A stretch of 36,032 nt of DNA from Geomobilimonas luticola (lineage in GTDB: Bacteria; Desulfobacterota; Desulfuromonadia; Geobacterales; Geobacteraceae), in assembly GCF_018476905.1 (NCBI RefSeq), contig NZ_JAHCVK010000014.1:1-36032 (forward strand), written 5' to 3'. The notes beneath the pieces are model-generated. The model saw only the letters and a program-made list of their open reading frames with translations. It made no database searches and had not been told where the DNA came from. Both the position numbers and the translations under genes were made by a program. Each line of letters starts with the position of its first letter. The first letter of the stretch is position 1. Below, one piece after another: positions 31,342 through 36,032 of this stretch.

Positions 31342-32652
31342 TCAGTCCGCCTGCAACCGGCGGGCAATCACGTCATGGTTCAGCCAGAAAACCGGGGCGG
31401 CCGGCGCCCATGCCGCATCGAACATGAGCCGGCCGACACCGCTGAAAACCGCCCGGGAAAGGACGCCACAGACGATCTCCTTCGGGTTGGCGTTCATCCC
31501 CAGGAGTTCCTCCGAACAGCCGAGCATCAGTTCCGCCAGTTCCGGCGTGTTGTGGAGCGGCCAGCCGGCGTAGTCGCCAAAGGGAGCCAGGACCGGTGAA
31601 GCAAGGTAGTCGTTCGCCTTCTCCAGGATATCCCTGACGCCGGCGTCCGGCTTCAGCAGCGCCTGGCACTCTTGCCGGACCTGCTCGGCCGCCTTGCCGT
31701 TCCCCTCCTTCTCCAGGGCCGCCAGGAGCGGATAGAGGGATATCTCCACGCCGAGGAAGAGGGCGCTGGAATTGGTCAGTATCTCCGGGCAGTTGAACAC
31801 CGTCGCCCGCACCCCCTCGTTCCAGGCGGCCGTGGCCACATCCTCCAGGCGCACCTTGGCCCACCCCTGCAGGTAGGGGGTATAGGTCTGCCAGGTGTAG
31901 CGACCGTTGACGAGCACTTCGCAACCGTGATAGCCATAGGCAACGTAACTCACCCGGGCACCGGCAGCCGTGTTGCGTTTCCGGATGGCAACTGTGGCAT
32001 CGATGAGGTAGCGGAACGTGTCAGCGGTCACCTCGTCGAAGGAGAGCTGGCAGAGCCGCCCCAGTTCAGAATTCCAGAAAGTCTCCGAGCTGATGAAGCG
32101 CTCCCCCTGCCCCTTGAACACCTTGTTCAGCAGTGGCATGAAAATCCGCGCCCGGGGGATTCCCCCCGCCATGGAATGGGCAAACAGAACACTGGCCCCA
32201 GCGGGGATGAGCCGCTCCAGTTCCTCCGCCACCTTCCCCATGTTGGCGGTGAAGCGCCGGATGCCCGACTGGCGGGACGCCTCGATCCCCTCCCAGTTCA
32301 GCCGGACAGACTCCCACTCGTCCGTCTTTACCCCCTTCAGCTGGTCCAAGGGGGTAGTGCCGCTGCCGTCCGGCTCCATATCGAAACCGGCCTCAAGCGG
32401 GACGTTGATGATCTTCCCCCCCAGGTTCGCTTCCGCTTCCGCCAGCTCGGCGTCGTTCAGCGGTCGGAGCGTCCCGTCGGCGTCACGCCGCCCAACGGTG
32501 GTGCCGATGATGGTCATGCCGGCCCGGCGCGCCTCGTCGATGATGCCGTTGGCGTAGCCCCGGCCGAACAGCTCGCCGCAAAGGACGAACATGTCCCCCG
32601 CCTTGTAGCCGGCCTTGGCCGGCAGTTCCCGCATGGGGTTGTAGGTTGTCAT
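31342..32652 (-). CDS. Rossmann-like protein, possibly a FabMG-type enoyl-ACP reductase
   Basis: 436 residues of unusual type. The N-terminus GDMFVLCGELFGRGYANGIIDEARRAGMTIIGTT (about 19-52) resembles a short-chain dehydrogenase nucleotide site (GELFGRGYA). LFAHSMAGGIPRARIFMPLLNK and GQGERFISSETFW are other distinctive stretches. I recall proteins like this annotated as enoyl-ACP reductase of the FabMG family, which would act in fatty-acid synthesis, but I cannot confirm that from sequence. ATG 32652 has AAGGAAAGGG upstream. It lies between the REC-PilZ gene and a repeat element that separates it from the LpxA-type gene. The reading frame is secure and the function is tentative. Confidence 0.6.
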   Translation of the reverse strand: MTTYNPMRELPAKAGYKAGDMFVLCGELFGRGYANGIIDEARRAGMTIIGTTVGRRDADGTLRPLNDAELAEAEANLGGKIINVPLEAGFDMEPDGSGTTPLDQLKGVKTDEWESVRLNWEGIEASRQSGIRRFTANMGKVAEELERLIPAGASVLFAHSMAGGIPRARIFMPLLNKVFKGQGERFISSETFWNSELGRLCQLSFDEVTADTFRYLIDATVAIRKRNTAAGARVSYVAYGYHGCEVLVNGRYTWQTYTPYLQGWAKVRLEDVATAAWNEGVRATVFNCPEILTNSSALFLGVEISLYPLLAALEKEGNGKAAEQVRQECQALLKPDAGVRDILEKANDYLASPVLAPFGDYAGWPLHNTPELAELMLGCSEELLGMNANPKEIVCGVLSRAVFSGVGRLMFDAAWAPAAPVFWLNHDVIARRLQAD

Positions 32653-32708
32653 GGGTAACCCTTTCCTTTCAAACTTATAGATACCGCAAACTTTTCAGGA
32701 ACGAGAGA

Positions 32709-32806
32709 TTTTTCGTCCTGGCAAGGCTGTCGAGGGAGAGTGCGGAGGCGTACTGGAGGTACGCCGCACAAACGAACCTGAAGACTTACGCAGCCAGGGC
32801 GAAAAA
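32709..32806. repeat. Paired-arm element, TTTTTCGYCCTGGC family, with internal hairpin
   Basis: TTTTTCGTCCTGGC (32709-32722) and GCCAGGGCGAAAAA (32793-32806) are inverted with one mismatch. Inside, GTGCG plus GCGTAC (32740-32753) pairs with GTACGC plus CGCAC (32759-32769), leaving a three-base bulge. It fills the gap between the LpxA-type gene and the FabMG-like gene. Confidence 0.85.
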
Positions 32807-32816
32807 GATCCGTTCC

Positions 32817-33611
32817 CTAGTCGAAATCGCCTACTGCCTGTCCTTTTCCGAAGCACACCCCCCGCTTGGAGGCCTTGATGAAATCGAGCAGATGCCGCAC
32901 GTCGTCGGTCACCTCCAGCTCCGCCTCCACCTTGGCCACGGCGTTGGGCATGTTGAGACCGCTCCGGAACAGGACGGCAAAGGCGTTCTTGATGGCCCGG
33001 ACCCGCTTCTGGTCGTAACCGTTGCGCCGCAACCCCACCAGGTTGAGGGTCTTGACGGTGTGGGTTTCGTCCATGATGCAGAAAGGGGGAACGTCGCGGG
33101 AAGTGCGGGAGAGGCCGCGCATCATGGCGAACCCGCCGATGCGGCAGAACTGGTGGACCACGCAGTTGCCGGAGATGATGGCCCGGTCCGCCACCTCGAC
33201 GTGTCCGGCAAGGAGCGAGCCGCCGGCGACGATGATGTTGTTCCCCAGGATGCAGTTGTGGGCCACGTGGGACTGGATCATGAGGAAGTTCTCGTTGCCG
33301 ACCACGGTTTTCGTCCCGGCGCGGTTCCCACGGTGGATGGTGGCATACTCCCGGATGATGTTGCCGTTCCCCAGCTCCAGGTAGCTTTCCTCGCCGTGGT
33401 AGCCGAAATCCTGGGGATCATGGCCGACGATGGCACCGTAGTGGATGGTGTTGTTGCTGCCGACCGTGGTCCAGGGACCGATGACCGCGTTGGCCATGAC
33501 CCGGGTGCCGCTCCCCACCGACGAATGGTCGCCGACGATGACGTTGGGGCCGATCTCCGCATCCGGTGCGATGACCGCCGTTGCACTGATGCGGGCTGTT
33601 GAGTCTATCAT
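32817..33611 (-). CDS. lpxA: LpxA-type acyl-ACP:UDP-GlcNAc O-acyltransferase, separate from other lpx genes
   Basis: 264 residues; E. coli LpxA has 262. It is the first step of lipid A synthesis, adding a 3-hydroxyacyl chain to UDP-GlcNAc. Left-handed beta-helix hexapeptide repeats run from residue 1 to about 190. The catalytic His lies in MIQSHVAHNCILGNN. HDPQDFGYHGEESYLELG and REYATIHRG match LpxA, as does RDVPPFCI. The C-terminal helices include NLVGLRRNGYDQKRVRAIK. It is not clustered with lpxD, fabZ or lpxB, so it may be a paralogue with different acyl or sugar specificity. GAGG lies six bases before ATG 33611. Confidence 0.88.
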   Translation of the reverse strand: MIDSTARISATAVIAPDAEIGPNVIVGDHSSVGSGTRVMANAVIGPWTTVGSNNTIHYGAIVGHDPQDFGYHGEESYLELGNGNIIREYATIHRGNRAGTKTVVGNENFLMIQSHVAHNCILGNNIIVAGGSLLAGHVEVADRAIISGNCVVHQFCRIGGFAMMRGLSRTSRDVPPFCIMDETHTVKTLNLVGLRRNGYDQKRVRAIKNAFAVLFRSGLNMPNAVAKVEAELEVTDDVRHLLDFIKASKRGVCFGKGQAVGDFD

Positions 33612-33678
33612 GGTATACCTCGCAATTTTGGAGTAACGACCTTTCCCTGGTCCCCGATCACGGGTCCCCGGTCCCGGC

Positions 33679-35025
33679 CTAGTATTCTTCCCGCCGGCTC
33701 AGGTTCTCAAAGCGGGTATATTCACCCCGGAAAGCCAGATCGACTATCCCGATCGGTCCGTTACGCTGCTTGCCGATGATGATCTCCGCCTTCCCCTTCA
33801 GCTCCTCGTTCTCCTTCTCGTAGACCTCGCCACGATAGACGAACATGATCACGTCCGCATCCTGCTCGATGGCACCCGATTCCCGGAGATCGCTCATCAT
33901 CGGCCGTTTGTCGGTGCGGCTTTCCAGTCCCCGGTTCAGCTGGGAAAGGGCCACCACCGGCACGTCGAGCTCCTTGGCAAGCGCCTTGAGGGAGCGGGAA
34001 ATCTCGGAAATCTCCTGCTGGCGCGATTCGGGATTGGAGCCCCCCCGCATCAGCTGGAGGTAGTCGACCACGATCAAGGCAATGCCGTGTTCCGCCTTGA
34101 GGCGGCGGCACTTGGCCCGCATCTCCAGCACGGAGATGGCCGGGGTGTCATCGATGAATATCTTCGCCTCGTGCAGGTTCCCGGCCCCCCGGGCAAGCCG
34201 GTCCCAGTCGGAATCGATGAGATGGCCGGTGCGGAGCCGGCTGGCGTCGATGCGTGCCTCGGAACAGAGGAGACGGGTCACCAGCTGCTCCTTGCTCATC
34301 TCCAGGGAGAATACGGCAACCGGCTGCTGCTGGTCGGCATGGATCGCCGCATACTGGGCGATATTGAGGGCGAAGGCGGTCTTCCCCATGGAGGGGCGGC
34401 CGGCAATGATGATAAGGTCTCCGCGCTGAAAACCGGCGGTCTTCTCGTCCAGGTCCGTGAAGCCGGTCGGGACGCCGGTGATGTGCTCCTTCTTCTCATA
34501 GAGCTTCTCGATGTTCTTGATGGTATCCTTGAGGACGGCGCCGACCTGCACGAAGGCGGGACGGAGCTTGTTCTCCGATATCTCGAAGATTACCTTCTGG
34601 GCACCGTCCAGAAGCTTGTCCACCTCTACCTGCTCGTCGTACCCCTGGGTGACGATCTCGGTTGCCGCGGAGATCAGCTTGCGCACCACCGACTTTTCCT
34701 TGATGATCCTGCTGTAGTAGGCGATGTTCGCAGCGGTCGGCACATAATCGACGAGGGTGGCCAGATACGCGCCGCCACCGACCTCTTCCAGATCTCCCTT
34801 CTTCTTCAGGATGTCGGTCATGGTAATGAGGTCGCACGGCTCCCCACGCTCGCTGAGCTCGATCATTGCCCGCAGGAGCTTGCGGTGCGTCTCCCGGTAG
34901 AGATCATCAACTTCGAGTATCTCGATTACCCGGTTGATCGCATCGTTGTCGATGAGGATGCCGCCAAGGAGCGACATTTCCGCTTCGATACTCTGGGGGG
35001 GGAGTTTTCTCAGGTCTACTGCCAT
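33679..35025 (-). CDS. dnaB: Replicative DNA helicase
   Basis: 448-residue hexameric helicase that unwinds DNA ahead of the replisome. The N-terminal domain (PPQSIEAEMSLLGGILID) is followed by the RecA-like ATPase core: Walker A IIIAGRPSMGKTAFALN, Walker B LIVVDYLQLM, and the DnaB signatures VAVFSLEMSKEQL, LSQLNRGLESR and DLRESGAIEQDADVIMF. ATG 35025 has GAGG almost adjacent. No intein is present; the core is contiguous. It is followed by the LpxA-type gene and preceded by recO at 66 bp. Confidence 0.98.
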   Translation of the reverse strand: MAVDLRKLPPQSIEAEMSLLGGILIDNDAINRVIEILEVDDLYRETHRKLLRAMIELSERGEPCDLITMTDILKKKGDLEEVGGGAYLATLVDYVPTAANIAYYSRIIKEKSVVRKLISAATEIVTQGYDEQVEVDKLLDGAQKVIFEISENKLRPAFVQVGAVLKDTIKNIEKLYEKKEHITGVPTGFTDLDEKTAGFQRGDLIIIAGRPSMGKTAFALNIAQYAAIHADQQQPVAVFSLEMSKEQLVTRLLCSEARIDASRLRTGHLIDSDWDRLARGAGNLHEAKIFIDDTPAISVLEMRAKCRRLKAEHGIALIVVDYLQLMRGGSNPESRQQEISEISRSLKALAKELDVPVVALSQLNRGLESRTDKRPMMSDLRESGAIEQDADVIMFVYRGEVYEKENEELKGKAEIIIGKQRNGPIGIVDLAFRGEYTRFENLSRREEY

Positions 35026-35091
35026 CGCCTCAATCCATAGCTTTTCTGGGGGAAAATCGAACGCATACTATAACCCGGCTCGCCGCGCCGG

Positions 35092-35856
35092 TCAACCAAT
35101 TTGGACGGGACCGCCCGGCGCTTCTCCTTCGAGTTCACGGAGAAAAACAAGGGAATTGAGGGGGCGGCTCAGGTGGATGGCAATGCATGCGTCCAGGAGT
35201 TTCCCGGCCTCCGCCAGCGCCGGGGAGGGGAAATCGACGGCACCGAAGCGACCGGTGGCGAGGCAACGCTGGAGAAGGGATACCGTGGTGGCCGCAATCT
35301 GCGTGGCTCCGGTATCGCAGTTCCGGCAGAGAAGCCCGCCGGCAGCCGCACTGAAACCGAGCCGGCCGAGGCCGGCAAGATCCGCGCCGCAGCCGGCGCA
35401 CTGTTCGAGCGCCGGCCGGTAGCCGAGAATATTCAGCAGGTTTAGCTCGAAAAAGCGCCGCGCTGATCCAACAGGGGGAGAGTGGTCAAGAAATTCGAGG
35501 AAGGCGGACAGGAGACGGAACAGGCGGGGATTGGTGACCCCCTCCGGGAGCAGGCGGTCCACCAGCTCACAGGCGTAACCGGCGCAGCCGATCCGGGCGA
35601 GGTCGGCACGAATACCGGCGAAGACGGTGAGAATGTCCGCACCCTGGACCTGCACCAGCCCCTCCTTCAGGCCGACCTGGAGGCGAAGGCGGGCAAAAGG
35701 CTCCAGCGCGCCGCCGAATCGCTGACGGCTCCGTTTCGCTCCCCGCGCTACCCCCCGCAGTTTGCCGTGCTCGTGACAGAAAAAAGTCACGAGGCGGTCA
35801 GCTTCCCGGTAGTCCGTAGCCCCGAGGATAATCGATTCGCATTCCGTTGTCCGCAT
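35092..35856 (-). CDS. recO: DNA repair protein RecO
   Basis: 254 residues. Works with RecR to load RecA on gapped DNA. An N-terminal OB-fold (ESIILGATDYREADRLVTFFCHEHGKLRGVARGAKRSRQRFGG) precedes a helical domain with a zinc finger (CAGCG, about 157-161, and CRNC). No strong ribosome site is visible before ATG 35856. It lies just upstream of dnaB on the same strand, perhaps forming a transcript with it. Confidence 0.94.
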   Translation of the reverse strand: MRTTECESIILGATDYREADRLVTFFCHEHGKLRGVARGAKRSRQRFGGALEPFARLRLQVGLKEGLVQVQGADILTVFAGIRADLARIGCAGYACELVDRLLPEGVTNPRLFRLLSAFLEFLDHSPPVGSARRFFELNLLNILGYRPALEQCAGCGADLAGLGRLGFSAAAGGLLCRNCDTGATQIAATTVSLLQRCLATGRFGAVDFPSPALAEAGKLLDACIAIHLSRPLNSLVFLRELEGEAPGGPVQIG

Positions 35857-35917
35857 GGGGCAAAAGTATCATCAGCGCGGACGACAGTCAATCACTTGCC
35901 CGGTGGCATCTTTCCAT

Positions 35918-35952
35918 AAAAACAGAAAGGGCGCCCATTCTTCCGGCGCCCT
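35918..35952 (-). terminator. Terminator for a minus-strand gene beyond the right edge
   Basis: AGGGCGCC (35928-35935) pairs perfectly with GGCGCCCT (35945-35952) over nine bases. On the minus strand TTTCTGTTTTT follows. It should end a transcript coming from outside the window, just before recO. Confidence 0.75.
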
Positions 35953-35955
35953 CAT

Positions 35956-36032
35956 CCATTCACCATTCACCATTCACCATTCACCATTCACCATTCACCA
36001 TTCACCATTCACCATTCACCATTCACCATTCA
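35956..36032. repeat. Perfect 11-copy heptamer tandem array (CCATTCA), truncated by the window
   Basis: Exactly 77 bp of CCATTCA units without a mismatch, running to the last base. The minus-strand unit TGAATGG puts a TGA in every frame, because 7 is not a multiple of 3, so it cannot be coding. It sits between the terminator at 35918-35952 and whatever gene lies to the right. The same heptamer occurs in three copies at 11830-11850. Confidence 0.97.

Noticed and set aside
35956-36032. The heptamer array as a CRISPR
   Set aside because: Units are 7 bp in direct contact with no spacers and no cas genes nearby.

Overview
The window reads as a chromosomal segment from a Geobacter-type bacterium (Geobacteraceae, Desulfuromonadia). 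The inference rests on high GC with strong G/C third-position bias, an acetate permease operon, a carboxyspermidine-type polyamine route, several c-di-GMP or response-regulator signalling proteins, and spacers filled with short dispersed repeats. I identified the species from gene content only, and no rRNA or other marker is present to confirm it. Most of the window is ordinary chromosomal sequence with tightly packed genes. There are no tRNA or rRNA genes, no CRISPR array, and no transposase or phage genes.

Layout. (1) 1-2196, minus strand: an IclR regulator, then a DUF485 small membrane protein and a cation/acetate symporter that runs off the left edge. (2) 2197-3773: a spacer with a nested inverted repeat, a probable small membrane-anchored protein, and a MarR regulator on the plus strand. 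(3) 3813-9352, minus strand: a polyamine block made of an XRE-cupin regulator, carboxy(nor)spermidine dehydrogenase, carboxy(nor)spermidine decarboxylase and arginine decarboxylase, ending at a clear terminator. The regulator's promoter region carries three 34-bp repeats, each with a 17-bp palindrome. (4) 9749-14409: proC (plus), then minus-strand genes for an MshEN-like/receiver fusion, a Cys-rich miniprotein, a polysaccharide deacetylase, YggS, Maf and a two-helix membrane protein. (5) 14461-19715, minus strand: trmFO, an unknown zinc-ribbon-like gene, topA and dprA. (6) 19791-21572, minus strand: a LysM protein and a CpoB/YbgF-like lipoprotein, divergent from a U32 (TrhP-like) tRNA-hydroxylation protein. 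(7) 23099-30220, plus strand: an L-Ara4N lipid A modification cluster (arnT, arnB, arnC, a split arnA as two genes, arnD). (8) 30595-35856, minus strand: a REC-PilZ regulator, a Rossmann-like protein possibly of FabMG type, an LpxA-type acyltransferase, dnaB and recO. The right edge is a perfect heptamer array.

How the parts relate. Arginine decarboxylase supplies agmatine, which becomes putrescine through enzymes not in this window. The dehydrogenase and decarboxylase then turn putrescine into spermidine or a related triamine, and the neighbouring cupin regulator is the natural candidate controller. The arn genes make and transfer 4-amino-4-deoxy-L-arabinose, normally to lipid A. Ugd and the ArnE/F flippase are not here. 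An LpxA-type enzyme a few kb away is also a lipid A enzyme.

The most unusual feature is the spacers. At least six distinct families of paired-arm inverted repeats lie between genes, some starting exactly at the upstream gene's stop codon. The other standout is the 34-bp operator array upstream of the cupin regulator. I did not find convincing evidence of an entirely new multi-gene system.
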